Positions 7,711 to 16,354 of a stretch of DNA of 64,000 nucleotides are shown piece by piece (the first letter of the stretch is position 1; every line of letters starts with the position of its first letter). The stretch comes from Actinoplanes oblitus (GTDB lineage Bacteria; Actinomycetota; Actinomycetes; Mycobacteriales; Micromonosporaceae). The stretch spans positions 3,425,501 through 3,489,500 of the forward strand of contig NZ_CP126980.1 in assembly GCF_030252345.1 (NCBI RefSeq). Direction: 5' to 3'. Under the pieces are notes generated by a model. The model worked only from the letters and a program-made list of their open reading frames with translations. It made no database searches and was not told the DNA's origin. A program made the translations under genes and the position numbers.

Positions 7711-10700
7711 TCAGGCCACCGGCGCCAGCAGGACGGCGACCGCCGCGGCCAGCTCCTCGGAGCTGGGGTGCGGGCCGAGGTGGGCGTGGTACCGGCCGGC
7801 CGTGCCCCGCGGCGGCGGGTCGGCCGGCAGGTACGCGGAGAGCACCCGCAGCTGCGGCCCGGGCACCACCTGCTGGTCGCGGATCAGGTGGTGCTGGGTG
7901 AGCAGGGCGGTCACCGGCGGCCGCTGGGCGGTAGCGGTGGCCAGCGCCCGGGCCAGGTCCGGCGGGCGCAGCGTACGGGTGGTCCACAGCGCCGTGAGAT
8001 CGGTGGGCTCGTCCAGGCTCACCGCGTGCTCGGGGCGGTCCAGGCAGACCAGCATCGGCGCCCGGCCGGACTCCCACAGCGTGGTCGCCACGACGTGCCC
8101 GGCGGTCCGCAGCACCGTCTCCACCGGCCCGAACGTGGCCGGCGTGGTGTCCAGGACGATCGTCACGCTGGGCAGCACCGGGTCGGCGTCGTCCTCGTGC
8201 AGCCGGTAGAGCAGCTCCTGCCGGGCGTACCGGATCGCGAACGGCTCGCGGGGCAGCGCCAGCTGGGTGGGCAGCAGGTGCGGCAGCCGGCCCCGGCGGC
8301 TGATCCCGTCCGTGGTGGGTGAGTAGACCCGCAGCCCGGCCCGCGACCGGCTGTTGCGGCGCGGGTGCCGGACCATCTCCGCGAGCAGCAGCCGCTGCCG
8401 GCGCCCCAGCTCGGGAAACGCGGACGCCCGGTGCCGCAGCCGGACCGCGAGCGTGGGGTCGGCGGCCACCGCGTTCTCGCCGAGCACCGCGAGCAGGCTG
8501 AGCAGCTGCTCGTCGACGCCGTGCGCGGCAGCGGCCAGCGCCGGGTAGGGGACCGGCGGCGCCTGGTGCGGGGCCGGCCCGGACCAGAGCGCGGCGAGCA
8601 GCGTCTCCAGCCGCTCGGCGGTGCCGCCGGCCGGCGGGACGAACGCCGGGTCGGCGGGCAGGTCGGCGAGCAGCAGCGCGGCCAGGCCGACCCGGCCCGG
8701 CGTGGACCAGTGCAGGTCACGCAGCCGGGCGAGGCCCTGCGACTCGGCGATCGGAGCCAGGGCCGGGTCGGCCACGCGGCCACCGCCGGTCAGCGTGACC
8801 AGGTCGGCGAGCAGGCTCAGCGGCGGGTTGAGGTCGTACTCGCTGAGCACCGACAGGCCCACGGCACAGGCCCGCAGGCGGACGTTCACCGGTTCCGCCT
8901 CGTCGAACTCCTGCTCGGCGGCCGGGCGCGCACCGGTCACCGCCAGTTTCCACTCCAGGACCTGGCGCGTCACGCCGCCCGCGACGACGGTCACGGTGCC
9001 GTCCGGTGCGGCGAGCGCGGCCACGGAGTACAGCGAGGAACTGCCGTCGAGCTGGACCAGGTGCTGGCCGGAGCCGGGATCCCACACCTCGCCGCCGGGG
9101 TTCTCCCCGCAGCTGATCAGCAGCGGCGTGGCGCCCACGGTGACCATGGCCAGGTCGTGGATCGGCGCGCCGTCGTTGACCGTGTGCCGGATGCCGCCGG
9201 TGCGGGCGTAGGAGATCCGGATGTCGCCGTCGATGCCGCCGCTGGCGACGACGGGCCGCCCGTCCGGCAGCACGGCCATCGCCACCGCGGAGACCGGGCC
9301 GCGGTGACCGCGGAGGTTGGCCACCAGCTCGCCGTTCTCCGCGTTGGTCACCCGGACCGCGCCGTCGGTCCCGCCGGTCGCGATCAGGTCGGCCCCGTCC
9401 GTCATGGCCTGGTAGGCGACCGTGAGGATCGGGCTGCCGTGCACCCCGGCCCGGACCCAGGTCTGCGCGAACATCGGGCCGTCGAACACCGCCAGGACGC
9501 CCCCGCGCCCCCCGACCACCAGCCGCGGCCGGTCACCGGACCCGTTCGCCAGCGTCAACGCCGTCGCCTGGGCCGGCGGCTCGTCGGCGGGATCGAAACT
9601 CCACCCGGGTGTGGGATCCGTGAGGTCGAGGGTCAGGATGCTGCCGTCCCAGTCCCCGTCCAGGGCCAGGGCGATCGCGGTGCCGCGCAACGGGGCGGCG
9701 GCGAGCATCGGCGAACTGACGACGTCCAGCTCGTGGTAGCGCGTCGGGCGGCCGCGGCGCATCGCGGCGAGCTCCCAGCCGGTCCCGTTCTGCCAGGTCG
9801 CGACGGTGACCGGATCGCCCCGCTCGTCCGGGGCCAGGGCCACCGTCTGCGGGAACAGCCGGCCCTGCGGCTCGGTCACCATGTCCCGGCCCGCGTGCAC
9901 GCTCGACGCTCGGGTGGCGGCGACGGCCACGATCGGGACGCCCGCCTCGAAACCGGCCGCGCCGGTCACGACCGGTGCCGCGGCGGCCGGTGCGGGGCGG
10001 GCGGCGGCGCCGGCCAGCACCCAGGCCCGGATCTGGCCGGTCGGCGCGCCACCCACCAGCAGCACCCGCCCGTCGGCCAGGGTCGCGACGGCCAGCGCGT
10101 CCGCCGGATGCGGCCACCCCGGATCCTGGATCTTCTTGATCAGCGCGCCGGTCAGCGCGTTGTGGATCATGATGTCGTTGTCCGAGCCGGACGAGACCAG
10201 CACGGGCACCTGACCCAGCACCGTGAAGCACAGCGCGCGCACCCAGCCGACGTGCGGGCGCAGCGGAGCGATCTCCCGTCCCTCGGTGTCGACCAGCGAC
10301 AGCGACCCGCTGCCGTCGCCCGAGGCGATCACCGTCCCCCGGCCGGGCAGGTCGGTGACCGCCAGCGAGGTCACCCAGGACCGGTGGTGGACCAGCACCC
10401 GGCGCTGGCGGCCGGTCTCCGGGCTCCAGGTCCGGACCGTCTGGTCGTTGCCCGCGGAGACCAGGACCTCGTGCCACTCGTCCTCGCGGTAGAACGCCAG
10501 CCCGCGCACCCCGCCGCTGTGCGCCTGCCAGCTGCGGCCGGACTCCGGGTCGATGACGAGCCCGTCCTTGACGCCGATCGCGAGCAGGCCGAAGCTGCTG
10601 CGGGCCATCGCCTGGATTCCCTCGACATGCGAGGCCAGGTCGCCGACCGCGGTCGGCCCCTGGCGTATCCCCGAGGCGACGAACTGCCATTCCAGCAGAA

Positions 10701-11076
10701 CGCCCTCCGCGTCGGCGGAACACAACACCTCGTCGCCGGGGTCGCTGCCAGGACCGAAGACGAGCGCCCGGACCTGGGCCTTGTGCTGATCCGACAGGGT
10801 CGCCACGACGTCCCCGGTGGTCAGGTCGTGGATGCGGACCCAGCTCTCCTTGCCGCCGGAGGCGAGAATCGGCCGGCCGTCCGGCAGGGTCCCGGTGGCC
10901 AGCGCCAGTACCGAGCCCGCGTGCCGCACGAAGTCGGCGTGCACCGGTACGTTCGCCCCGTCGGAGGACGTCGTCCCCTTGGCGGCCGGGTTGCCGCTGC
11001 GGCCGACGCTGCGGGCGTGTGCGACAGTCCAGGCGCGCAGGCCGGCCCCGCCGCCACCGGTCCCGGCCGCGCTCAC
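7711..11076 (-). CDS. large WD40 double-propeller protein with vWA-like C-terminal region
   Basis: A 1121-residue protein. The first ~700 residues hold about fourteen WD40-like blades in two blocks, with recurring units such as VLALATGTLPDGRPILASGG, DQTVRTWSPETG and DGAVRVTNAENGELV. A helical linker rich in Ala and Leu follows. The last ~200 residues contain VTIVLDTTPATFGPVETVL and long alternating strands and helices that resemble a von Willebrand A fold with an altered metal site. GTG at 11076 overlaps the caspase-like gene stop (GTGA), which fixes the start; the longer in-frame extension lies inside the upstream gene. WD40 propellers are protein-interaction platforms and often sense or scaffold in bacterial conflict systems. 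Here it probably links the EAD1 protease to the conjugation proteins, which is inference. Confidence 0.88.
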   Translation of the reverse strand: MSAAGTGGGGAGLRAWTVAHARSVGRSGNPAAKGTTSSDGANVPVHADFVRHAGSVLALATGTLPDGRPILASGGKESWVRIHDLTTGDVVATLSDQHKAQVRALVFGPGSDPGDEVLCSADAEGVLLEWQFVASGIRQGPTAVGDLASHVEGIQAMARSSFGLLAIGVKDGLVIDPESGRSWQAHSGGVRGLAFYREDEWHEVLVSAGNDQTVRTWSPETGRQRRVLVHHRSWVTSLAVTDLPGRGTVIASGDGSGSLSLVDTEGREIAPLRPHVGWVRALCFTVLGQVPVLVSSGSDNDIMIHNALTGALIKKIQDPGWPHPADALAVATLADGRVLLVGGAPTGQIRAWVLAGAAARPAPAAAAPVVTGAAGFEAGVPIVAVAATRASSVHAGRDMVTEPQGRLFPQTVALAPDERGDPVTVATWQNGTGWELAAMRRGRPTRYHELDVVSSPMLAAAPLRGTAIALALDGDWDGSILTLDLTDPTPGWSFDPADEPPAQATALTLANGSGDRPRLVVGGRGGVLAVFDGPMFAQTWVRAGVHGSPILTVAYQAMTDGADLIATGGTDGAVRVTNAENGELVANLRGHRGPVSAVAMAVLPDGRPVVASGGIDGDIRISYARTGGIRHTVNDGAPIHDLAMVTVGATPLLISCGENPGGEVWDPGSGQHLVQLDGSSSLYSVAALAAPDGTVTVVAGGVTRQVLEWKLAVTGARPAAEQEFDEAEPVNVRLRACAVGLSVLSEYDLNPPLSLLADLVTLTGGGRVADPALAPIAESQGLARLRDLHWSTPGRVGLAALLLADLPADPAFVPPAGGTAERLETLLAALWSGPAPHQAPPVPYPALAAAAHGVDEQLLSLLAVLGENAVAADPTLAVRLRHRASAFPELGRRQRLLLAEMVRHPRRNSRSRAGLRVYSPTTDGISRRGRLPHLLPTQLALPREPFAIRYARQELLYRLHEDDADPVLPSVTIVLDTTPATFGPVETVLRTAGHVVATTLWESGRAPMLVCLDRPEHAVSLDEPTDLTALWTTRTLRPPDLARALATATAQRPPVTALLTQHHLIRDQQVVPGPQLRVLSAYLPADPPPRGTAGRYHAHLGPHPSSEELAAAVAVLLAPVA

Positions 11077-11891
11077 CCGGCGGACCCGTCGTACACCAGC
11101 AGGTCCTGCCCCAGCGAACGGCAACCGGCATCGGTCAGCACCAGCTCGCGGACCGCGACCCGAGCGGCCCCGGCCAGGGATTTCGCGTCCGGCAGCGCGG
11201 CGTACAGCTCGCGCGCGAACCGCACCGCGCACCCGTCGTCCAGCTCCAGCCGGTGCGCCACCACCTCGTCCGCGTGCCCGCGCAGCAGCTCCGCCGCCAC
11301 CTCGCCGAAGCAGCAGTTCAGCACGATCCCGCGCAACCGCAGATCAAGATCTTCGCGGTACGCCGCGAGCGCCTCCGCGAGATCCGCCGCGGACACCGTC
11401 TCCGGCTTGCCGTCGCCGCCCTCGAAGACCAGCCGGCCGCCGTCCCCGTGGCAGCTCAGGTGCAGGATGTCCGGTCGCTCGACGCGCACCGCGGTCAGGT
11501 CGCCGGCGGCCGCCGCGGTCCGGTGCCGCAGCTCGAACGGCCCGCTCAGCTCCCGGATCGCCCGCAGCTCCCGGTCGGCGCGCAGCCGCCGCGTCCCGTC
11601 CGGGCTGCTGCCCACGAAGAGCACCGTCCACCGCCCGGCGCCGAGCACACCGTTGTGCGGATACACCGCGAGCGCGGCGCCGAGAATGCTGCGCCGGCCG
11701 TCCGGAATCATCCCGTCGGCGATCGCGTCGTCGACGGCGGACCAGTATTCGAACGGCGTGATACCGGCCGTGGCCGGCAGCAGCGTGCCGCTGATTCCGG
11801 CATGGCGAAGGAGTTTCGCGGTCAGCGGCCGGCCGGGCGGAAAAAGGCGGGACAATTCTTCGAGTTCGCGGTCACTGAGCCGAGTGGGCAT
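11073..11891 (-). CDS. EAD1 + caspase-like (CHAT-type) protease, predicted effector
   Basis: A 272-residue protein and the first gene of the cassette. Residues ~1-85 are an EAD1-type helical domain (LSDRELEELSRLF ... EYWSAVDDAI ... RSILGAALAVY). Residues ~88-272 are a caspase-like CHAT/clan CD fold with His148 in LHLSCHGDGG and the nucleophile Cys193 or Cys194 in GIVLNCCFGE; DDGCAVRFARELYAAL follows as in CHAT proteins. The start at 11891 is supported by GGGGAA upstream; the longer GTG start at 11921 is not. EAD domains are known to join effectors to their activators by like-with-like interaction. The matching EAD1 lies on the E2 protein of the same operon, so this protease is the likely toxic or regulatory effector. 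Its substrate is unknown. Confidence 0.88.
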   Translation of the reverse strand: MPTRLSDRELEELSRLFPPGRPLTAKLLRHAGISGTLLPATAGITPFEYWSAVDDAIADGMIPDGRRSILGAALAVYPHNGVLGAGRWTVLFVGSSPDGTRRLRADRELRAIRELSGPFELRHRTAAAAGDLTAVRVERPDILHLSCHGDGGRLVFEGGDGKPETVSAADLAEALAAYREDLDLRLRGIVLNCCFGEVAAELLRGHADEVVAHRLELDDGCAVRFARELYAALPDAKSLAGAARVAVRELVLTDAGCRSLGQDLLVYDGSAG

Positions 11892-12094
11892 GTTGGTTCC
11901 CCGGAGGTAATCGAGGGACACAGGCTAGCCACTGGACTACCGGCGGTGAATCCTCCGGAGGGCCTACTGATTCCGGGTATTTCGCAATGATCATCGTTAA
12001 TGATCAACGGCGCCCCCGGGGTTACATTGAGGATCGTCTCGCCCTGCTCCAGCGACGAAACTCCTCTCCAGCGAAGAAGAAGGAGAACCGCATC
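11892..12094. promoter_or_regulatory. divergent intergenic region with direct repeat AATGATCA
   Basis: This ~200-bp region separates the ten-gene minus-strand cassette from the plus-strand GMC oxidoreductase gene and must hold the cassette promoter. AATGATCA occurs at 11986-11993 and again at 11999-12006, 13 bp apart. Each contains the palindrome TGATCA, so the pair could be an operator or activator site. It is noticeably AT-rich against the surroundings. I cannot assign -35/-10 boxes with confidence. A clear AAGGAG ribosome site for the GMC gene ends at 12085. Confidence 0.4.
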
Positions 12095-14011
12095 GTGACC
12101 CCGGATCAGATGACGGTGCTGCGGCTGCTCTGCGACACCGTGGTTCCCCCGATCGACAACCCCGACGACGCCGACGGCTTCTGGGCGCGCCGCGCCACCG
12201 ACCTCGGGGTCGACCAGGCGCTGCTCGTCACCCTCCCGCCGGAGCAGCTGCCGCTGATCGCCGACCTGCTCGACGACCTCGCCGCGCAGGGCTTCCTGAC
12301 CGCCGCCCAGGCCGGGCGGGAGCAGATCCTGGCCGCCCTGGCCGACGCCGTCGCCCCGCTCACCGCGGCGATCCTGCTGCTGTACTACGGCCTGACCGAC
12401 GCGCACGGCACCAATCCCAACTGGGCCCGCCTCGGCTATCCCGGCCCGGCCGCCCCGGTCCCGCCGGCCGAGTCACCCGCGATCACCCCGCTGCGCCCGG
12501 ACGGCGACCTCGACCTGCGGGCCGACGTCGTGGTGATCGGCTCCGGCGCCGGCGGTGGCCTGATCGCCGGCCGGCTCGCCGCCACCGGCGCCCGGGTGGT
12601 GGTCCTGGAGGCCGGCCGGTACCGCACCGAGGCCGACTTCCACCAGCTCGAGCTGCTGGCGTACCGGAACTCCTACCGGCGGGGCGGACCGACCCCGACC
12701 GGCGACCTCAACGTCACCCTGATGGCCGGGGCCGGGCTCGGCGGCGGCACCGTGATCAACTGGACGAACTGCATCCGCACCACCGACCGGGTCCGCCGGC
12801 AGTGGGCCGAGCACGGTCTCACCGACCTGACCACCCCCGCCTACGACAAGCACCTCGACCTGGTCTGGCGGGAGCTGTCGGTGAACGACCGCTGCTCGGA
12901 GTTCAACGGCCCGCACGAGGCGATGCACCGCGGGGCGGAGGCGCTCGGCTGGTCGTTCGCCACCGCGTTCCGCAACTGGGACGAGAAGCGGCACGACACG
13001 CTGATCGCCGGGCACCTCGGCTTCGGTGACCCGTCCGGCGCGAAACGGTCGACGCTCAAGGTCTACCTGGAGCCGGCCGTCACCGAGCACGGCGCCCGGG
13101 TCGTCGACGGCTGCCGGGTCGACCGGATCTTCACCGAGCACGGCCGCGCGGCCGGCGTGGTCGGCCACTGGACCAGCGAGGACGGCACCGAGTCGGGCAA
13201 CGTCCGGGTGATCGCGCCCACCGTCGTGCTCGCCGCCGGTTCGCTGGACTCGCCCGGCGTGCTGCTGCGCTCCGGGATCGGCGGCCCGGCGGCCGGGCGA
13301 TACCTGCGGCTGCACCCGTGCACCGTCACCCTCGGCGACTACGGCACCGACATGCGGGGCTGGTCGGGTCCGCCGCAGGCGGCGCTGGTCGACGAGTTCG
13401 CGGCGGTCGAGGACGGTTACGGCTTCCTGATGGAGAGCGTGCAGTACACCACGGGGCTGGGCGCGTCGGCGCTGCCGTACACCACCGGCGCCGAGCACAA
13501 GCGGGCGATGGCCGACTACAAGAACTTCGTCTCGTTCATCGGCCTGGTCCGTGACCGAGGGCACGGCCGGGTCACCGTCGACGACTCCGGTGAGACCACC
13601 GCCTGGTACTCCGTCGACGACGAGCTGGACCGGCGCAACTCGCAGCGGGCCATCGAGGCCCAGATCCGCCTGCACCACGCCGCCGGCGCGCGGGGTGTCC
13701 GGGTGCTCGCCCGCGGCCTGGCTCCCTGGGACGCCGCGTCCGGCGAGGACCTGGCGGCCTACGTCGCCCGGGCCCGCGAGATCCCGCTGCGGGCCGGCGG
13801 CGCCGTGCTGTTCTCCGCACACCAGATGGGCAGCTGCCGGATGGGCGACGACCCGGCCACCAGCGTCGCCGACCCGCGCGGCGAGCTGCACGACACCCCG
13901 GGCGTGTGGATCGGCGACGCGTCGGCGTTCCCCACCGCCTCCGGCACCAACCCGATGATCACCATCATGGCCCTGGCCTCCCGCACCGCCGAACACATCA
14001 CCAACACCTGA
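12095..14011 (+). CDS. GMC-family FAD oxidoreductase, long-chain alcohol oxidase-like
   Basis: A 638-residue flavoprotein. The FAD dinucleotide motif VVVIGSGAGGGLIAGRLA lies near residue 150 after a ~120-residue helical N-terminal domain like that of long-chain fatty alcohol oxidases. The C-terminal signature includes SAHQMGSCRMG with the catalytic-base histidine of GMC enzymes, then WIGDASAFPTASGTNP. The GTG start at 12095 has AAGGAG nine bases upstream; an in-frame ATG at 11987 lies in the regulatory region and has no ribosome site. No signal peptide is visible, so it is probably cytosolic or membrane-associated. It transcribes away from the conjugation cassette and seems functionally unrelated. 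Its alcohol or sterol-type substrate cannot be predicted from sequence. Confidence 0.9.
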   Translation: MTPDQMTVLRLLCDTVVPPIDNPDDADGFWARRATDLGVDQALLVTLPPEQLPLIADLLDDLAAQGFLTAAQAGREQILAALADAVAPLTAAILLLYYGLTDAHGTNPNWARLGYPGPAAPVPPAESPAITPLRPDGDLDLRADVVVIGSGAGGGLIAGRLAATGARVVVLEAGRYRTEADFHQLELLAYRNSYRRGGPTPTGDLNVTLMAGAGLGGGTVINWTNCIRTTDRVRRQWAEHGLTDLTTPAYDKHLDLVWRELSVNDRCSEFNGPHEAMHRGAEALGWSFATAFRNWDEKRHDTLIAGHLGFGDPSGAKRSTLKVYLEPAVTEHGARVVDGCRVDRIFTEHGRAAGVVGHWTSEDGTESGNVRVIAPTVVLAAGSLDSPGVLLRSGIGGPAAGRYLRLHPCTVTLGDYGTDMRGWSGPPQAALVDEFAAVEDGYGFLMESVQYTTGLGASALPYTTGAEHKRAMADYKNFVSFIGLVRDRGHGRVTVDDSGETTAWYSVDDELDRRNSQRAIEAQIRLHHAAGARGVRVLARGLAPWDAASGEDLAAYVARAREIPLRAGGAVLFSAHQMGSCRMGDDPATSVADPRGELHDTPGVWIGDASAFPTASGTNPMITIMALASRTAEHITNT

Positions 14012-14035
14012 CCCGCTCGCGGTGCGCTTCGAGTG

Positions 14036-14165
14036 GCCACTCGCTTCCGGGGCTGGCTTTCGAGGGCGCCGCTGGCTTCCGTGGCATCGCTTGCTTCCGT
14101 GGGCGCCGCTTGCTTCCGTGGGTGCCGCTTGCTTTCGAGGGCGCCCCAAGCTGGCTGGTGCCCAC
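14036..14165. repeat. degenerate short tandem repeats downstream of the GMC gene
   Basis: Within the gene-free stretch 14012-14386, imperfect ~20-24-bp units built on GCTTGCTTCCGTGGGCGCCGC recur four to six times (14050-14150). They make several spurious reading frames on both strands. The rest of the stretch, to 14386, shows no recognisable feature. Confidence 0.6.
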
Positions 14166-14386
14166 GGGCCGCGCCCGGGTCATTGCTGTCACGGCCGCTC
14201 GCGGCCATCCTCACCCGGACGGTCGAATTCATCATTTACGCAGGTCCGCTGGGGTACGGATCGCATGCTCCCGCGCGGGCCGGGCGGGCTGATCTGGCCG
14301 CTGCGCGTCCATGGCGATCAGCCCGCCCTGCACTGTCCGCGGGTGGTTCCACAAACCCGCGCCAGGCACTCGCTCGTCCGACCGCG

Positions 14387-15238
14387 TCAGCGGTCGAGGT
14401 CGAGGCAGGTTCGCTCGTCGGGAAGCAGTGGGCGGGCGACCACCGCGAAGATCTTGTCGTCGCTGCGCCATCGGGACCTGTCCTGGGACGTCCTTCCGAG
14501 AGGTACCGCCTCACGGGTCACCGTGCACAGGCCCTGCCGGGTGCTGGTGCCCTGGCTCAGCGGGCCCAGGGGCCAGGCGCGCACCGCCCCCGCGTCGCCG
14601 ACGCCGTCGATGGCGAGCAGCGCGACCGCCGACGGCCGGTAGGCGGACGCGTCCGGCGGCGTGGCCGGCAGCGAACTGACGAACGCGTTGATCCGAGCGC
14701 GATCCCCACCGCCCGCCTCGGACGCGGTGACCCGGGTGGTCCGCGCGCCGTCCGGGGTGGCCAGCGTGATGGTCAGCTGTGCCGAGTCGGTCTGCGACTG
14801 TTCGTTGATGTCGCCGGCCCGGTCGAGGCCGGCACCGTAGGCGCGGTCCAGCAGGTCCCGGTAGTCCGCCGGGGACAGCCGGTACTCCCGGGCGGTGCGC
14901 ATCGCGTCGCCGTCCCCGGCCGGGACGACGACCCGCCCGCCGCCGTAGAGCGAGAACCGCGGTACCTGCCCACGGCCCCCGGGCCGGGGGCTGCTCGGGT
15001 ACTCCGCCACCCGCAGCACGAGGGTGTCCGGGTCGGCGGGGAGGTCATCCGGCGCCGCCCGGCCACCGCAGGCGGCGGTGGTGGCGACCAGGAGGACGGC
15101 GAGGGCAGCGATCCGCGCGCGGGACGCGGCAGGTCGGATGCCGGTGGGTACGTCGAGGACAGCGATCCGCACGCCGGGTGGGACGGTGGCCGGCGGCCCG
15201 GGGTTCCCCGGCGGGTATCCGTTCCGGGACACGATCAC
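14387..15238 (-). CDS. putative lipoprotein of unknown function
   Basis: About 283 residues with an N-terminal signal (ARIAALAVLLVATTAACGG) ending in a plausible lipobox cysteine, so the protein should be lipid-anchored outside the membrane. The mature part is a mixed alpha/beta domain with no family I recognise; LSPADYRDLLDRAYGAGL and LTITLATPDGARTT suggest a small secreted binding fold. The start is uncertain: GTG at 15238 gives an unusually long pre-signal segment, while a GTG near 15172 would place the hydrophobic core closer to the N-terminus. It has no operon partner. Confidence 0.72.
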   Translation of the reverse strand: MIVSRNGYPPGNPGPPATVPPGVRIAVLDVPTGIRPAASRARIAALAVLLVATTAACGGRAAPDDLPADPDTLVLRVAEYPSSPRPGGRGQVPRFSLYGGGRVVVPAGDGDAMRTAREYRLSPADYRDLLDRAYGAGLDRAGDINEQSQTDSAQLTITLATPDGARTTRVTASEAGGGDRARINAFVSSLPATPPDASAYRPSAVALLAIDGVGDAGAVRAWPLGPLSQGTSTRQGLCTVTREAVPLGRTSQDRSRWRSDDKIFAVVARPLLPDERTCLDLDR

Positions 15239-15436
15239 CTACGTCGCTCGGGTTCCCGCTCTACCTGCCGGTGCCGGGGTGGTGCGCGGCCCCCACGATG
15301 ACGGTGAACGAGTCGGTCTCGGTCGATTCGGCGCGCTCACCTTCTCGCCGGCGATCACCGAGAACTGCACGCGAACCGGCGGTTCGGCGACCTGGCCGAC
15401 CCGCGAGGCGCGTCCCGAGCCGCGTGGAACTACGGG

Positions 15437-15735
15437 CACACCACCGTGAGCGCCAGCCCATGGGTGTGGCCGGGCCCGGCTGGTCGTGGCGGTGGTCTCA
15501 ACGCTCCTGATACCACCGTGGGTGCCAGCCAGTGGGTGTGGCTGGTCGTGGCGGTGGTCTCAACGCTTCTGACACCACCGTGGGTGCCAGCCGGTGGGTG
15601 GGGCTGGGCGCGGCTGGTCCTCACGGTGGTCTCAACGCTCCTGACACCACCGTGGGCGCCAGCCCGTGAGTGGGGCCGGCGCGGCTGGTCGTGGCGGGGG
15701 TGTCGGGGCTCCTGATACCACCGGGGGCGCCAGCC
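15437..15735. repeat. intergenic hairpin-repeat array A (about 4.5 units)
   Basis: Four full units (15479-15531, 15540-15592, 15612-15664, 15683-15735) and a leading half unit. Each unit is ~53 bp and nearly self-complementary: GGCTGGTCGTGGCGGTGGT on the left, ACCACCGTGGGTGCCAGCC on the right, with a short variable loop. The same repeat forms arrays at 42.2, 43.5 and 48.3 kb. The rest of the gene-free stretch 15239-15827 contains nothing else recognisable, and reading frames through the array are artefacts of the repeat. Confidence 0.88.
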
Positions 15736-15827
15736 GATGGGGTGGTTCGGGCGGCTGGATACTTCGACGTATGTCGACGAGGCGATATGCTGCGGGTCCA
15801 TGACGTCGAGGGCGCGGGGGTTCGCTG

Positions 15828-16166
15828 GTGGGCGAGGCCGACGTGCAGAGTTCGCTGGCGCAGGTCAGCAAGGCGGCCGAGCTCTACGGCGTCACCGAGG
15901 AGGACGTGCAGCGCTGGCGCGCCGGCATCGATGAGCGCCCGGCCTGGGCGCAGCGCGCGCACGTCTCCGGCATGCTCGCCCAGCGCCTGGTGATGACCGC
16001 GCTGGAGCATCGCCAGGAGTGCGACAGCACGGACTGCCGCACCTGTGCCGGGCTGCGCGAGATGCTGATGATCGCGCTGGCCGGGGTGCGTACCGTCGTC
16101 GACGACCGGCTCGACGAGCTGTACCGGCGTCCCGCCCGCTGGCCGTGGCGCCGGCGCAGCTTGTAA
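15828..16166 (+). CDS. small hypothetical protein with CxxxxC-x2-C cluster
   Basis: A 112-residue protein that I do not recognise. It is mostly helical (QVSKAAELYGVTEEDVQRWRAGI resembles a helix-turn-helix-like start) with a central cysteine group CDSTDCRTC that could bind a metal, and a basic tail RRPARWPWRRRSL. GTG at 15828 has a GGGG ribosome-like site seven bases upstream. It follows repeat array A and precedes the amino-acid permease promoter. Codon usage is normal for this genome, which argues for a real gene. Confidence 0.6.
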   Translation: MGEADVQSSLAQVSKAAELYGVTEEDVQRWRAGIDERPAWAQRAHVSGMLAQRLVMTALEHRQECDSTDCRTCAGLREMLMIALAGVRTVVDDRLDELYRRPARWPWRRRSL

Positions 16167-16192
16167 ATCCTTTAGGAACCTTCCCGGCTGAG

Positions 16193-16283
16193 CTTGCATC
16201 GCATCGTGATCAAGGTATTTACTAGCGTCGCTCAAGCTTGATCCATGTTGGACGTCTACCCCGCGCAGGCCCATGCCTGTGCG
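16193..16283 (+). promoter_or_regulatory. putative promoter and 5' leader hairpin of the permease-amidase operon
   Basis: A possible promoter pairs TTGCAT at 16193 with TATTTAC about 17 bp downstream. An inverted repeat GATCAAG ... CTTGATC spans it (about 16208-16242) and could be an operator. Downstream, CGCGCAGGC (16262-16270) and GCCTGTGCG (16275-16283) make a nine-pair hairpin with a four-base loop, ~70 bases before the start codon. It matches no riboswitch class I know. Confidence 0.4.
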
Positions 16284-16354
16284 GTAATTCGTCGTGCCCG
16301 CAGCGGGGTCCGCCGCGCGCGCACTCTTCGAGGGGAAGAGGGTGACACTGCCGC

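Noticed and set aside
8365..11910. Plus-strand open frame of 1181 residues
   Set aside because: It is antisense to the WD40 and caspase-like genes, which have clear domains; its composition (Arg, Gly, Pro, Ala) is that of a GC-rich shadow frame.
15437..15735. Possible CRISPR array
   Set aside because: The 53-bp units are themselves palindromic with near-constant spacers of 9-19 bp, have no unique ~30-bp spacers and no cas genes nearby.
15430..15801. Minus-strand frames with repeated HPRHDQPRRP-type peptides
   Set aside because: They are translations of the hairpin-repeat array, and the same artefacts appear at all four arrays.
16262..16354. Guanidine or other known riboswitch
   Set aside because: I see none of the conserved ACGR-type loops or other class-defining sequence; only a generic hairpin remains.
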